64,000 nt of DNA from Symsagittifera roscoffensis (lineage: Eukaryota; Xenacoelomorpha; Acoela; Convolutidae), in the NCBI RefSeq assembly GCF_963678635.1, contig NC_087070.1, forward strand, positions 46,791,467-46,855,466. Direction: 5' to 3'. The position numbers were made by a program, and so were the translations under genes. Shown piece by piece: positions 21,529-34,372 of the stretch (positions are counted from its first letter, which is position 1; each line of letters begins with the position of its first letter). A model generated the notes under the pieces. The model searched no databases. It was not told the origin of the DNA and saw only the letters and a program-made list of their open reading frames with translations.

Positions 21529-22363
21529 GCACTTCTACTCAATTGGAGCTTTTACGAGTTTTGTAAATAGTAACGAATTTACCCCTCTTTTGGATGAAGA
21601 ATAATTTTTAAAAAATGATTCATTTTGAGCTTTGACCAACCTTTTACAATCTCCAAAATTGTTATGGAGAGTTTAAACTCAGACATCTAAGCACAAGTGC
21701 ATTCAACGATGGAGTTAGCTTCTGTAGGATAATCTAACCCAAGAAGTTTCTGAAAAAAAGTGATAAAGTTTGATATAGAAAGTTTTAGGGAGCTTAAGCT
21801 CCTGGCTGTCCAACTTAAAGTCCCAATTTTTCTCAAACACAGGCTAAAAAAATAGTGTACCTCGGTTTCTAGACCAAAGCTTTTCGGGATCACAAGACAA
21901 CTCTACCTTCACAAAGTTGGACTTTGAACTAGAATTAAAAATATCTGGTGTCTACTATCAGAACAATCACTTTGAATGGCAAGATATTGATCGATTAACA
22001 GTCGCTTTTTCACAATTCTGTTTGTTCGGTGTTTGTTATTTTTTCAATTGAGAAAGAACGTTTGAACACAGCAGAAAAAAGTTGGAATTGAAAAAACCAA
22101 GTCCAGAGCAGAAGCTTGTTTTTGGACTAAATGGCCTTTAATGGCAGCCAGATTAACCAATGATTGACTATCTTATTGCATATTCAGATCAATTAAGGTT
22201 AATTATAGCAGAAACATTTCAAAAAACAAAAGAGCTCATAAGTTTCAAGTAATTTTGACTGATCGAAATAATCAAATGCTTAAAAACCTGAAACTTCTCA
22301 TTCAAAAAATGTTATTTTTTTCGTGGAAAATATCTAGCTCAAAAACAAAAACAAAACGACACT
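21529..22363. other. non-coding AT-rich stretch
   Basis: No gene or repeat recognised. Confidence 0.3.
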
Positions 22364-22548
22364 GTCGGATGTTCGAGGCCCACCATGATTCGTGCTCGTT
22401 GCTTGAGGGTGAAGCAACATTACCCAGCCCAGAAAAATAACCAAAAAAATTGCATGTAGTTCTTAAACAGGGGCACAACAGCGGTTCGCCGTGATGAGCT
22501 GTACATCTCTTGTGTTGGTCCTTTCCCCCGTGGATAAAATGGTCTTAA
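22364..22548 (+). mobile_element. SINE family A, partly truncated copy
   Basis: Starts inside the tRNA-like head at the B box (GTCGGATGTTCGAGGCC) and continues through the same body as 51697-51884 with few differences. Intermediate in length between the copies at 406 and 51650, a graded 5' truncation typical of SINEs. Confidence 0.85.
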
Positions 22549-23937
22549 CACTCGAGAACTTGAAATTGACTGAGCGTACCTGAAATAGTTTTAAGAAATG
22601 ATACACTTTTTCTAAAAATGATTTCAAAGTTATGACAGTTTCGCAGCTTTAAATATTCTACTATTCGTCCTCTTCTGTTTTTAAATATTTTGATTTATTC
22701 ACTAGCAATTTCTCCAAAACATTTCTTTCACTCTTTGTGTTTTTCCAAAAATTTAACAATTTTTTGTTTTATGTCTCTAACGATTTTTAGGATTGTTCAC
22801 TTTCAGAGACATTCAGATGTTTCTATCACTTTTCAATTTTTCTGTAACTATTTCTAAAAAAAGTTAAGGGAATGTTTACGCCTATTAATGAGGTCGTATA
22901 TTTTCAGGTATTTTTGTTTGACTTCAGCATATGAAAAATAAAAAAAAAATTTTGGTGGTAAAAAGGAAATATTGTCAAAGAAAATTATCCATGCACCAAA
23001 CTTTCTAGTTGAAATAAAACAAAAGATTTTAACTCTGATCTTTCTTGATAATTTACAATTTCCATTTACATATTTGAAAAATGTTTCATTAGCAACTGAT
23101 GCGATTGCCAAAAAACAACTGAATAATTTTTCGAATTTATATGCTCTAATTTTTGGAACGCAATTCAAGTACATGTGCTTTTTTCAAAAACTTAGTTTTA
23201 ATTAGGAACTAATTTTAACTTAATTTAATTTACAAGACTTCTAATATCGTCTTCAATCTTTCAATTGGCCTTGAATCATACACAAGCTAAGCAGTGCAAG
23301 CTTACCAATTGCGCTAGGGTTTTGCATAAGTTATCAAATTTTGTTTTGCATTTAAAATATAAACTTTTTCCGTGAAAAACAAATTTTTTAATAAAATATT
23401 GAAGATAATTAAACAAATTTCTTAAAAAGCTTTTGATTAGTTTTAATCTTTGTTATCGGCTATCGGCTTAGTGGTTTCCGTCTCATTAGCTTTCAATGCT
23501 ATAATCGTATGCTGTTGCAATTATTGGTTTGCCTACTTGCCAGAAATCATAATTTTTTATAGACTGCATGTGAAGTATGCTTTCACATTAGCTTCAGTTT
23601 ATAACATAGCCTCAAAGCATCGGTAAATGATAAAAACAACGCTGAAGAGTCATCGAAATAAAACCACAAACTTAACCTCAAAACCACAAAGTCATATATT
23701 ACGTCACCTTTTAACAAATTTCGTCGAACAGGAGTATCAGTGGTAAAAATAATAAAAAGCGGTTATGATCTTGATCATATATTAACTAAAGGGCGGTTAA
23801 TTTAGTTGCACGCCATTTCAAAAATTGACTACTTAATTTTTCTGCTGGAATTAGACCCTTATGAAAGTCCCTTTGAAAAAGCAGCCATAAAACAAAATAC
23901 ATTGCTGTTTACTAGCAGTAAGCTCGGCTCCAATTGG
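22549..23937. other. non-coding stretch, one tRNA-like segment
   Basis: AT-rich. ORFs (22854-23205) on both strands have no recognisable content. The only structured piece is the tRNA-like 23262-23320. Confidence 0.3.
23262..23320 (-). repeat. tRNA-like fragment
   Basis: On the minus strand an A-box-like TAGCGCAATTGG and a B-box-like ATGATTCAAGGCC are about 40 bases apart. Acceptor-stem complementarity is missing, so it is a SINE head or a tRNA relic, not a tRNA gene. Confidence 0.45.
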
Positions 23938-24454
23938 AACAAGACTGCTCGTATTAGGGCGAAGCCTTGAATGTTCCGACTGCCTTTTACGGTCTATGGA
24001 GCAGTAAGAACCTGAAAAAATGATGTAACAAAATAAAATTAATTTTTTTTTTATATGAGATTTTTTTGTGAAATTATCCCCCAAACGTCATATTAAGTAC
24101 AAAGTTATAAATTTTGCTCCTATTGACAAATCACTTATAGCATATAAGCTTCCTTGAACTAATTTGGAACGATTTCTGAGACGGATTTAATCTCTGCTTA
24201 CGCCTTAATAGCGCGAATTATATCGCGCGCTAATTGTCCCAAATTGGCCAAAACAGCAATTTTAAACCCCCAAAACTTAACGAAAAATGATCACAGGTGA
24301 AATATCACTTCAAACTTAAGCTCAGGACATCAATACCTTTTGAATGATAAAAAATTTTTTATCAAAAATGGCTAGTTAAAAAATCGAAAATTGTCTGAAA
24401 AAAAACCCACCCCGAGCACAAATATTCCGTTACTTTCGTTATGAAAGTCAGAAC
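23938..24454 (-). mobile_element. HINE-type element, full length
   Basis: Minus-strand copy, 3' end AACAAGACTGCTCGTATTAG with hairpin, 5' end GAAAGTCAGAAC. The inner AGCGCG-ATATCGCGCGC hairpin is retained. Confidence 0.9.
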
Positions 24455-24716
24455 AATAACAAAAAATTGTTCATTTTGTTTTCGTGAAATGGAACAAATG
24501 ACAAAACTTTTGATACTACCGAAGCCTATTTTGAGTTTTTCTGTTTTCGCAAAATTTTTCTATGAGGCTTTGCATATTGCCCTAACTGTTACATTGAACT
24601 TTTCATGGCTCAGCGCAAAATTTAAACTATTAGTTCTATTTCTCTAAGAATTTGTAAAATTGATTGCTCGGGTTGACATTTTTGTCATAAAAATGCCTTT
24701 TTTATTTATTATTTTT

Positions 24717-25226
24717 ACTTTCGAAGACAGTGAAGGAATACTTGTGCTTGGGGTGTTTTTCTCTCCCGACAAATTTCGACTTTTTAACTAGTAATTTTTG
24801 ACGGAGTTTTTTCTGCATCATTCAAATGGTTTTGCTGTATCAAGCTGAAATTTGAAAAGGTTTTTCAAACGTGAACATTTTTTTGTAAAATTAGGGGGAC
24901 TAGGGAGAGAGCCAATAAAGTCAGTTTGGACAATTAACGCGCGATGTTTTGCGTACTTTTAACGATTGAACGGAGATTTAATCTGTGTTAGAAGTTGTAC
25001 CAAAATGAATCGAGGAATTTTGTAGTCTTCAAAAATTTACCACATTCGAAATAAAACCTTTTGTACTTTAACTAGCGTGTGGGGGTTAATTTCAAAAAAA
25101 AAATTCAAAAAAATTTAATTTTCAATTTTTTTTCTACTTCATCGATATTTTTAAAGCTAATACTCTAAAAACCTTAAAAAGCAGTTGATACATTCAAAAT
25201 TTTTCCCTGATACAAGCAATTTTGTT
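24717..25226 (+). mobile_element. HINE-type element, highly diverged full-length copy
   Basis: Order of blocks is conserved (GGAATACTTGTGCTTGGGGTG, CGACAAATTTCGACTTTTTA, AATTAACGCGCGATG, GAGATTTAATCTG, AGCGTGTGGGGG, CCCTGATACAAGCAATTTTG), but the 3' hairpin is destroyed. An older insertion than the neighbouring copy at 23938. Confidence 0.75.
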
Positions 25227-26547
25227 TTAATTGTTTTTGCATTGTTTTGACATTCGAGAAGAATAAGAAAATATTTAAGCTATGGGAGGTATTTTATAAT
25301 CAGATCAGTTCCGGCAACAAAAATCCTAGATTTTTTCAATTCAAAACTTACTTTTTTTCAGGTCAAGCGTATTACTTTATTTCATTTGTGATCCTTTTTG
25401 ATGAAGATCTGGGGATTTAAAATAGCCAATTTGGTCAATTTGCATTGAAGTATGCTAATTTTTAGAAATTATTTTATGATGCTGGACTCGTAGTTGCTTC
25501 TTATTTTAGAGCTGAGAATTATCCCATATTTAAAACTAGTTCAAATTGAATCGTCGCAAGCTAAATGGTACCCTTAGCTCTCTATAAAAATTAACTTTGA
25601 ACACTTAGTATTTGATTTTTGCTGCGGGGGCAAAAATAAGCAAAACCTAAGACTCTCCAGTCCCAGACCAGTAAGAGGGCAATAACAGCATGTTTCGTTC
25701 TGATAAAAAACAAACCGAAATTTTTTGTGCAAATCAAAAATCTGATTTTTTTATATAGAAAAGGAAATGCAGTCCTGAGAAATTGTTGGGCCAATTAATT
25801 TTTGTTTTAACGCATTTTGTTTTATGATAATAAAATCCTTTTATCCCAAGCTAGAATCAGACTTTGAGTCCGGGCTGTGCAGTCAAGCATGCAAAAAAAG
25901 TTGAAGGCCACTCTAAGAGAAGATTGGTCCAAAAGCAGAAAAAAATTCGGAACGATAAGTAAACTCCATCGGACTGATACGTTTTCAGTCTGAAGACACG
26001 TTTTGTTCATTATTTATTCATTATTACACCTGGAATTTATCAAGGCGGAGCATCGCCCCCCAGTTAGGGGGGTCCTCCGCCAGATGCTATTAAGAGAACT
26101 TTTTAGCATTGTGGCTAATTCTCATTAAGGTGGTCTCGGTTTGGTGTTCTGCTTTGGTACCATTCTGTTCGCCGTTACAGTCTCAGAAAACTGTTTAGCT
26201 GAAAGTAACTTTTCATTTCTGACAGTTTTCCTAGAAACGGTGATCAGAAACCTATTTGCTAGTATCATAGAAGAATTTATAACAATAACAATTATAAGTA
26301 TTGAGCTTCAATTATTTTATAAAGTTGTCTTCTTTACGGTACTAACAAACCGATTTCTTGGTTGCATAGTAAAATGGGTAATTTAAATATTTAGCATTTG
26401 GACCCAAAGAATTGGCGACAAAATAGATACATTTAAATAGTGACAAAGAGTATTTTAACCAGAAGGTAGGTAATTTGCTGTCTTAAAAACAAGTCCTCCA
26501 ACAATTTGGTTGTTTTCTGACTGTCGAAGAAATAATCTGACTGCTTG
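25227..26547. other. non-coding stretch with one strong hairpin
   Basis: No gene recognised; ORFs at 25591, 25822 and 26141 have no recognisable content. See the hairpin at 26044-26081. Confidence 0.3.
26044..26081. repeat. strong GC hairpin
   Basis: GGCGGAG pairs with CTCCGCC and CCCCCC pairs with GGGGGG around the loop AGTTA, with a 5/2-base internal loop: 13 GC-rich pairs in a very AT-rich setting. It could be the terminus of an unrecognised mobile element. Confidence 0.75.
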
Positions 26548-27621
26548 CCCGCACCGGAGTTCCAAAGATAATAATCGAATATAATGGAAAATTGTTGTCT
26601 AAAATGTTGTCATTATAATCCATTATTGTTGCAAATTTAGACCACGAAATCGATTAATTGTCATTAAAATCGATTATTTTCGTAAAAAAAGAATCCATTA
26701 AAATCCATTATAATTGATTATAATCCATTTAAAATTCATTATAATGGATTATAATCCATTTAAAATCCATTATAATTGATTATAACGGATTATTATCTAT
26801 ACAATTTTTGCAAAATCATGTGCAAAACTTGCAACATTTCTGCGTTACTTACGGCCCACTCGCAATCAAAACCTACTCGAATCAACTCTCCCCCCCCCCC
26901 CCCCCCCCCCACCCCCACTTTGTCCCCATCCCGCATTTGCCCAAACCCCCTCCCCCACTCTAAAGTTTACCGCCAAACGCCCCCCCCCGTAAAGGGGGGT
27001 TTAACCTAAGATGGTGGGGGGTAAATTATGGAGGGGTAAACTGGGGATGGGGATGTAAATCATTAACCCCCAACCCCAAAATCTACCAATAAATAACCCC
27101 CCATAAAGGGGGGCGAGTTGCGGTTGTAGTAAACTGGAAGGGAGGTGGGGGGAGTACACGGGGGGGGGGGGGGGGGGTGTAAACAGGGAGGAAAACGGGG
27201 GGGGGGGGAATAACAGGAAGAGGGTAGACGGGGTATATAAGACAAAAATTATAAAAATTGAGAAATGAAATGTAACATTTTATGAAACCTAAAACGTAGC
27301 AACTGCACTAAACAGGAAATGCGATAACTTTAAAAAATTTGTAAATTTCTTGACTAACCTCTCGAAAAAAATCCATTTCAATAGATTATAACCGATTATA
27401 ATGGATTATTTTGGCATAAAAAATATTGGCATAAGAAATATAATCAATTTTTAATGGATTAAAATCAATTATAATTGATTATAATGGATTATATTGATAT
27501 AAAAAATAATTGAATATAATCCATTTTTGATGGATTATAACCGATTATTTTTGTAATTTTATAGATACTGGCTATAAAATAACAATATAATCAATTATTA
27601 TCCATGGAACTCCAGTGCGGG
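26548..27621. mobile_element. fold-back element with CCCGCACTGGAGTTCC termini
   Basis: Ends are inverted repeats of ~40 bp: CCCGCACCGGAGTTCC at the left and CCCGCACTGGAGTTCC at the right (read inward), each followed by ATAATAAT(C/T)GA words. Inside each arm AATCCATTATAATTGATT recurs. The centre is a C-rich block (26890-26990) followed by G-rich blocks (27014-27235) that can fold on each other. No coding potential; proline/glycine-like ORFs are by-products. Related copies are at 19055-20361 and from 63575. Confidence 0.75.
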
Positions 27622-29081
27622 TGTGTTCCGTGTGTATTTCAATTTTTCTAAACGACTTTTGAAAATGTTTGGACCACATTAATTTTTTTCTTACGCATAA
27701 GAAAAATTAATTTTCTTCTGGCGCATATACCTTACTTATATGAAGAGTAAATCTGTCCCAGAAATCACAACCCTGAAATACTCATTGAACGCCTGTTCTC
27801 GTTTTTATGTTATTCTTATTTCAAAAATAAAAAACAGTTTGCTTAACGTTTCATATATTTTTCTACGCCAGTTGAAAAAACTTTGATCAATTCTAAAGAC
27901 TGTCCATTTCACCAGCACCGGATTTCCATGTTTACTTATCAGTTAATTGGTTTGATTGAGCAAATTTATTGATCAAACAATGCCTTATTAGAAGCAAAGG
28001 TTATCATTCTGTACTTGAAATTGAGTTTGAAAGAAAAATTTATAAAGAAAAACTGTGTTTTTTTTTCAGTTTCACCTCTTCCATAAAGCTGAAAGCATTC
28101 AGACAACCAGGGGTCAGCTCGGGTAGGAAAAATCTGGTATAGTTTATTCTTGAATACATTTCACTTGACCGACCAATTCAACTTAAATGTCTGACCTTTC
28201 AAAACATTTAAATTGTCATTATCGCATTATCGTCAATATTTCTTGAAAATTGCAGATTCAGTTGTCAATTATTGATGGTAAGTTTGATTATATTTGACGC
28301 AAATTAATAGAAGAATTCAACGTGGCACACTTTTTTGATATTGCTTCTTTGCGCTCTTTTATGAGATTCAATAAACCAAGAAGAATATATGTAACTTCTT
28401 TCAAAATAAAAGCCTTCTTTCAAAAGTTTCCGAATTACTTTTGAAAAATCAATGGTAATCAAAACGTAGGCTTGCAGAGTTTAATAATTTGAACAGGTTT
28501 GTCAAATATATGAACATTTGGTTACGATGTTTTGTAAGACTCGCCCAATATTTTATATGCAATTTTTTTTTGTTTTCAAGCTCTAGGTACTGAAATTTTA
28601 TTTTAAGCTTTTTAGTTTTTTTTGAAATATTTTTAACTTTTTAAAATAATTGAATGAAGAGCACTTCCACCCTAAGAGCTCGTCTAGCGGCTTCAAAATC
28701 TTATTGAAATATTTAGCGCGAAATTAGTTTTTACTGAACAAAATTAACTGCATCACCAATATAGTTTTTTGAACGGCTTTAAAAGGTGACCGCTCGCTTA
28801 GCATAAAGCTCGACTACCATAAAAATTTGAAAACCTGAAAATGTATCGAATAGCATAATTTTAGTAGCTTTATTTCTCAGAAACACAAAACAAAAAAAAA
28901 CATTCCTTTCAAAATGAAACTTGCAATTCTGAGAAAACGAAAACTGGATAACCAAAAAACAAATGAAATTTCTTAAATTTAAGAAAAAGTTTGATCAGTC
29001 ACGCCCGACTTTTAATGGATTGAACCAAAGGGTGAAGTGCGTAATAACAGCTGTTGCAATTTATGCTTTCGTGTGTATAAT
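27622..29081. other. non-coding AT-rich stretch
   Basis: No gene or clear element recognised. Confidence 0.3.
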
Positions 29082-29430
29082 CAGGGGGGATCTAGGAGTT
29101 TCTCGAAAGGTGGGGGGTTTCAAAAAATTTTTAAAAAATTTGTCCACATTTTTTTTAGTTTGACCAAATTGATTTTCCGAACTCTCTTAAATCAGTATTA
29201 GGACCCTATTTTAAACATTTTTTGGCGCCTGGAAACTTTGGAAAGAACAGGTCCAAAAAAGGGCGTGTTTTTAAGCGCTCTTTCCTTTAAAATTAGTATA
29301 AGTTGGCGCTTTTAAAAAAATTGTAGTGCCTGTCGCCGAAAATGGAGGTCATAAAATAATAGCAAAAGGGGGACTTTTTTGTTGGTTGATGTGTGGGAGG
29401 GGGGTCAAATTCCTGATGTAATTGCGTCCG
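29082..29430 (-). mobile_element. CAGGGGCG MITE family copy
   Basis: Begins CAGGGGGGATCTAGGAGTTT and follows the reverse complement of 3839-4234 block by block (GACCAAATTGATTTTCC, GGCGCC-like word, GTCGCC, AAGGGGGA, GGGAGGGGGGTC) to about 29430, where the far terminus is eroded. Confidence 0.7.
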
Positions 29431-29639
29431 AGCATGTATTAATTTTGAAAGTTATTTCTGCATAAAATTTTCATTTCAAACCAGCGCGCTGAATAGACTG
29501 CTGGAGATTTTTTTATACCGAATAGCTATTTTATGCCGTTAATAGCTTAGTATATTGATCATAATTTGGTATCGATTGATTTTTTACTAGTTTTTTAAAC
29601 AGGTTAGCTTCCACAATGTTTTTCAACTTTTTTTATAGA

Positions 29640-29890
29640 ACGAACTGTGAACCAACTTTTTTGGTTGTTTTAAAATTGAATCTAGCATTACGAGGCCAAA
29701 CTGCATTTTGTTAATTGTAAGCGGAATCCGCAACAAGGATGCTCCCTTTGATTTTCTTTTGCTCTTTCATCTTGTTTGATTGTTCCGACAAAAATTTAAC
29801 ATGTTTAAAGACTTGTCTCTGGAATCCAGGAACATACAGACACAAAATAATGCGCCTCGTAATGAAACTCAATTGAAAAAGATTCAAAGA
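29640..29890. repeat. fragment of the GCGGAATCCGC word-repeat family
   Basis: Contains TTGTAAGCGGAATCCGCAAC and TTTAAAGACTTGTCTCTGGA, both also found in the larger element at 34373-35120. Confidence 0.6.
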
Positions 29891-30869
29891 TACTTTCAAA
29901 ATTAGCTTTTTATTCGATAAAATTGTAAGTTTTGGTCTTTGATAATTGTCATTCTTATTTCCACTTGCATGGCCCCGAAATTAAGTCTTCGTTTTGGGAC
30001 TATTTAATTAAGCTCCCCTCTACTCGCAGAACTGGTAGATTTCGGACAATGTGATCGATCATTTAGAAGTATTCAAAATGAAACATACTTCTAAACGAGT
30101 ACATCCATCTCCCTTTCGCCTCTTATTTCTGTGAAAAATTTATTTCTGTGAAAAGCATGAATTGATCGAACTATAAGTTTTCTTTCAAGAAATCTTTTAT
30201 GAACGTCAGTCAACAACAAGGTTTTTTTTAGTACGCATCATGAAAAATCGTAAGTTTGTATTTTTTTATTGATGAGTTTCTTCGAAGTAGAAGTTTTATT
30301 ATTAAGTAAAAGTTATGCTAATAACTTGACTTAACTACTTTATCGCCCTTCTGATGCAAAGTCGAAACAATCTCAAATTAAATTAAGTAAATTGGTAAAA
30401 AACAAAAAATCAATCAAATTCTAGATATGATTGAAAGTTTATTTTCATTTAGAAGGAAAACTTCTCAGAATATATTCACAAACACGCTCAGTTTTCCTTC
30501 TAGCCAGGATTTCAGTCAAACTTGAAAAAAAAAGATTAACTCTTTCCACTTTTCTTCAGTCATTTTATGTAAATTAAACAGTCCCGCGTTTGTATTATTT
30601 TTAGATATCCATTTTTGGCTGCTGCCGGACCCTAAAATTTTTCTCGCCTTCTAGCTAGACGAGAAATTAGAAATATAATTTTTTGTTATTTATGTTGCGT
30701 GTGGTCAAAAACGGTTTAAACAATTTTCATTAGTCAATCTCGTTCGATTTCTTATTTAAACTTATTAGAAATTTTTTTTGTTAACCAGCCAAAGGCCTAA
30801 GCCGAAAGTTAATAATTTAAGGTTATCTAAGCTAAAGCTATTTTACACGAGCTCACCTTGTAAAATGCA
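29891..30869. other. non-coding AT-rich stretch
   Basis: No gene. A short piece of the CAGGGGCG MITE family (AGATATCCATTTTTGGC, GGACCCTAAAAT) lies at 30602-30640. Confidence 0.3.
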
Positions 30870-30938
30870 GCGCTTGTGTGATTTGAACCAGCAATCATGT
30901 GATTGATGGGCACCATCACTACCGATGAGCCACAATCA
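30870..30938 (-). repeat. tRNA-like fragment
   Basis: On the minus strand TGGCTCATCGG (A box) and GGTTCAAATCA (B box) sit at tRNA spacing with TTGTG/CACAA able to pair at the ends. The T stem does not pair, so it is most likely a SINE head or tRNA pseudogene. Confidence 0.5.
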
Positions 30939-31613
30939 GTAGCTGATTCAAAAACGTTAAACGATGGTCATAACTTGTCAGCGGACGCAGTTATAAGGAG
31001 CTGATTAAAAATCTATTACATTGGTAGCACGATTAATTTTTTCTCACGATGGCAATTTTTCATATTTTTTGTTGGATTTTGAATTAGATTTTTGGAAGTT
31101 TTTCCAACACGAAAACGAAAAAAAAACGTACAATATTATTTGGATTAAAAATGTTTTGTTAATTTCTTATACGTTACTGTCAAAAGTGTTTTTGTCTATT
31201 TTAAATGTCTGATTCGTAATAGTAAAATATATCTGTTTATAGTGGAATAGGTGGCTGGTTCATGTTAAACAGCTGGATCGTTAATTCTTGTACTTCGAAC
31301 AGAGTTTAGAAATTATTTGAAAACCAAATTTTCAGGCGAAAGAAGTGTAAAATTGGAATTTTTGAATAACATTTAATCTGGCAGAGTAATGTATTGACAA
31401 AAGTTATCTTAGTAGCGTGTACAATTGAAACAAACAGAAATTACTATATTATGCAAAATAGTTTTCAAATTTATTACATGCACTATATTCAAAATTATCA
31501 CCTATTGTAACATATCGCCATTTTATGATAATAAATTGTAATTGTATTGAAATTTTGTAATTGAGTTGTTTTCATTTTCCAAATATTTTTCTTACCATTA
31601 ATAGAATAGCCAA

Positions 31614-32168
31614 ATTGAAAAGTTGCAACTATCAGATGTGTAAATTTGTGCTAGTTGCGTTGATCAAGTATAATTTTTCTTTTCATAAGTTCATTTCTCT
31701 TGTTGGTTTTTTGGCCAAAATTATCGGTAAAATTTCATGTTACTGGATGTCGACTTAAACAATTTCGGCTTGTTCACTAAATGTAGATTTGTATAACTTT
31801 ATCCTGTAAAATTTTTTAGGTGGTCCAAATTTGGAGGCAGTATTTAAAATTTCAATCAAAAATTGAAAAGTTGCAACTATCAGATGTGTAAATTTGTGCT
31901 AGTTGTATTAATCAGGTATAATTTTCTTTTTATAAGTTCATTTCTCTTGTTGGTTTTTTGCCCAAAATTATCGGTAAATTTTCATGTTACTGGATGTCGA
32001 CTTAAACATTTTCGACTTGTTCACTGAATGTAGATTTGTAGAACTTTATCCTGTAAAACAATTTAGGTGGACCAAACTTTGGAGACAGTTTTTAAAATTT
32101 CTTTCAAAAAATTGAAAAGTTGCAACTATCAGATGTGTAAATTTGTGCTAGTTGTATTAATCAGGTAC
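31614..32168 (+). repeat. tandem repeat, ~248-bp period, 2.2 copies
   Basis: The phrase TTGAAAAGTTGCAACTATCA starts units at 31615, 31863 and 32112. The first two units are nearly identical over their length; the third stops after ~57 bp at the phrase TTAATCAGGTA. ORFs inside are repeat by-products. Confidence 0.9.
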
Positions 32169-32454
32169 ACGTTGCATTATTTTTCAACTATTTCAGCGAA
32201 AAGATTCACCCTTTTCGCGCTGAGGAATTATTTGTATTTTATACAATAAAGTTCTGTGGCTCGAAATTTTTTTTGAACTTTTGTTAGTCAATTTTGTCAG
32301 AATGTTTTGATGTCACGACTTCCGCTTTTGTTTTTTCTTGGGAATTTTGCTATCTGTGTTCTCTTTTCATTGAAAACAAGGCTAAAAAAACTGTTTAAGG
32401 CTGCTCAAAAATTTGAATGACATATCAAAATTTTTGTTTGTTCTAACCATTTAA

Positions 32455-32890
32455 AATAGGGAGGAACTTGTATTCTGGTGTGTTTTCATGTCTTTTGTCT
32501 TGTTTTTGTTTTTCACGCAAAATCAAGTACCACAAATAGTAATTGGACAGGACTGAGTGATATACCATTCTAAAGCTCTTTCAGTTGTGATTCCAACCAC
32601 ATAAAATTATTTGAAATTTTTCGATTTTAACTCTCATTTCCAGCTGATAAAGCTCAAGTGTGCATGCTTACAATAGCTTTTTTGCTTATTTCAAACTGCG
32701 AAGACTCAGTTTTACTTGAGAAAAGTTAGTTTTTAAATTTTCAAAATAGCTTGAATTTTCTAACGACTACAATTTTTTTTTTCGTTTTCACAGTCATTTT
32801 GCTACAAAAATTGTTTTCCAATTGGCCTATTTTACTATGATTCTTGATTATGCCTAAGTTTCATTTTTTGTTAAGTTATTTCTATCACAC
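32455..32890 (+). mobile_element. HINE sister family (HINE-2) copy
   Basis: Starts GGAACTTGTATTCTGGTGTG, the equivalent of the HINE 5' block, then CGCAAAATCAAGTACCACAA, GTGATATACCATTCT, GTGATTCCAACCACAT, and CAGCTGATAAAGCT. Parallel to 14641-15130 and to 57763-58285 inverted. The 3' end is not clear. Confidence 0.6.
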
Positions 32891-34372
32891 CACGCAAAAA
32901 AAACAACACTAATTTGAGTTTTTTTTTTGTAAGACTATAATCGGAGCACTCTGTGCTACTTACACAAAAACCGGCTATCCTTGTTTTCTTTTAAGCTTCA
33001 TTTTTCATCGCCCGAGTTTTAAACTCTTTTGATCCGTTTTCATCAACTAGACTTTAATCAGCAGTAGTCAATTTACGAAAGTATTAATTTTAATCAAGTT
33101 TTGAGAAATTGGAATTTTCTTCAATTTAAAGTTACTTTCTGACAAAAGCATCATTTGCCAACAATAATTTGTTTTCATTATTGCTACAACATGGCATCTG
33201 AAAAGTTTTGATGAAATGTTTTGTACATATTACTTTAAAAAGGGGCAAATTTTAGCTTTTTAAGCAAATTAAAACGACATCTAATGGCTTTCTCTTGATG
33301 GTGTGGTTGGTAAGTTAGAAAAGAAGACAATAAATTTTTAAATGATTGTTTTTTTGATGATTCATAAGTCCCCATTAAGATTATATTACAATATTTCCTT
33401 ATTTATGAGCTAAATTATTTTTGATCGCGTTCCCGAAAACTAAACAAATTGTATACTATCCCTAAAAACAATCATGGTTCCGGTAAAAACTTGTTTCTGT
33501 TTTTTGTGAGCTGTTTCTGAATAACTCAATTTCAGCGATACAGTGATCAAAAGTAGTATCCTGTCTGCGGCTTGCTTGGCTGAAGATAGCGTAATATATT
33601 TCACACAATCTCTTGTTTTCTTACTACGAGACACTATAATTAAATCATTGATTAAGTCTCGATGTGCATAAAACATTGATGACCGCTTCATGGCGTTCCT
33701 CCTTGGTTTTAATTGACGGCGCCCAGTTTAACTGGATCAATGGAAGCTAAAATTTTAATTACGGCGTCTTTGGCGCCAAAAAAGCCTACAAATTTGGCGC
33801 CAAAAAGCCTACGAATGACGTTTTTGGCAGTTTTTTTAAAGTTGAAAGACGCGCAGCTTTTTTCTAATTGAATAAGGCGTTTTGTTTTTTGGCGTCCCAG
33901 AAGAGATCAGAATAAAATAGATAGACCAATAAAAAGGTCTGTGAATTTTTTCTTAAGAACATAGCGCTCGAAAAATACTAAAAACGCATTCAGAATCAAT
34001 TTTCAACCCATATGCTATAAATTTAAAATTCAATGAAAGTTTGAGCATGCTATTACCTCAATACAAAAAAATCAAGAAATTTTTTGAGCCCCTTTAAGCG
34101 GGAGCAGATGATGCGCTTCCCATCTGGGATGAGACTTCCATACAATCCTCTAAAAATAGTATATAATGGTTCCAAAAGTGCCTTAGCAAAAAGTCGTGGC
34201 CTCGCATCCACAAAAAAGAAGTTGTTTTGTGGATAGCGAAAAATAGTACCAAAAGGATAAATGAGGGAGTGAAACTGTTTTTCGTCATCAATATTGATTG
34301 ACGAACGAACTGTAATCAATAATGATGGAATCCACAAAAAATGATAAAATACAGCTATTGTAAAATTGAGCT
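32891..34372. other. non-coding stretch
   Basis: A minus-strand ORF at 33440-33691 has plausible composition but no recognisable motif or splice context. 33750-33815 carries two GGCGCCAAAAA-like words of the MITE vocabulary. Confidence 0.3.

Noticed and set aside
26776-27245. Proline-rich ORFs on both strands
   Set aside because: By-products of the C and G homopolymer tracts of the fold-back element.
30870-30938. Functional tRNA gene
   Set aside because: A and B boxes are present but the T stem does not pair and the acceptor stem is weak.
33440-33691. 83-residue minus-strand ORF with plausible composition
   Set aside because: No recognised family and no flanking exon or splice evidence.
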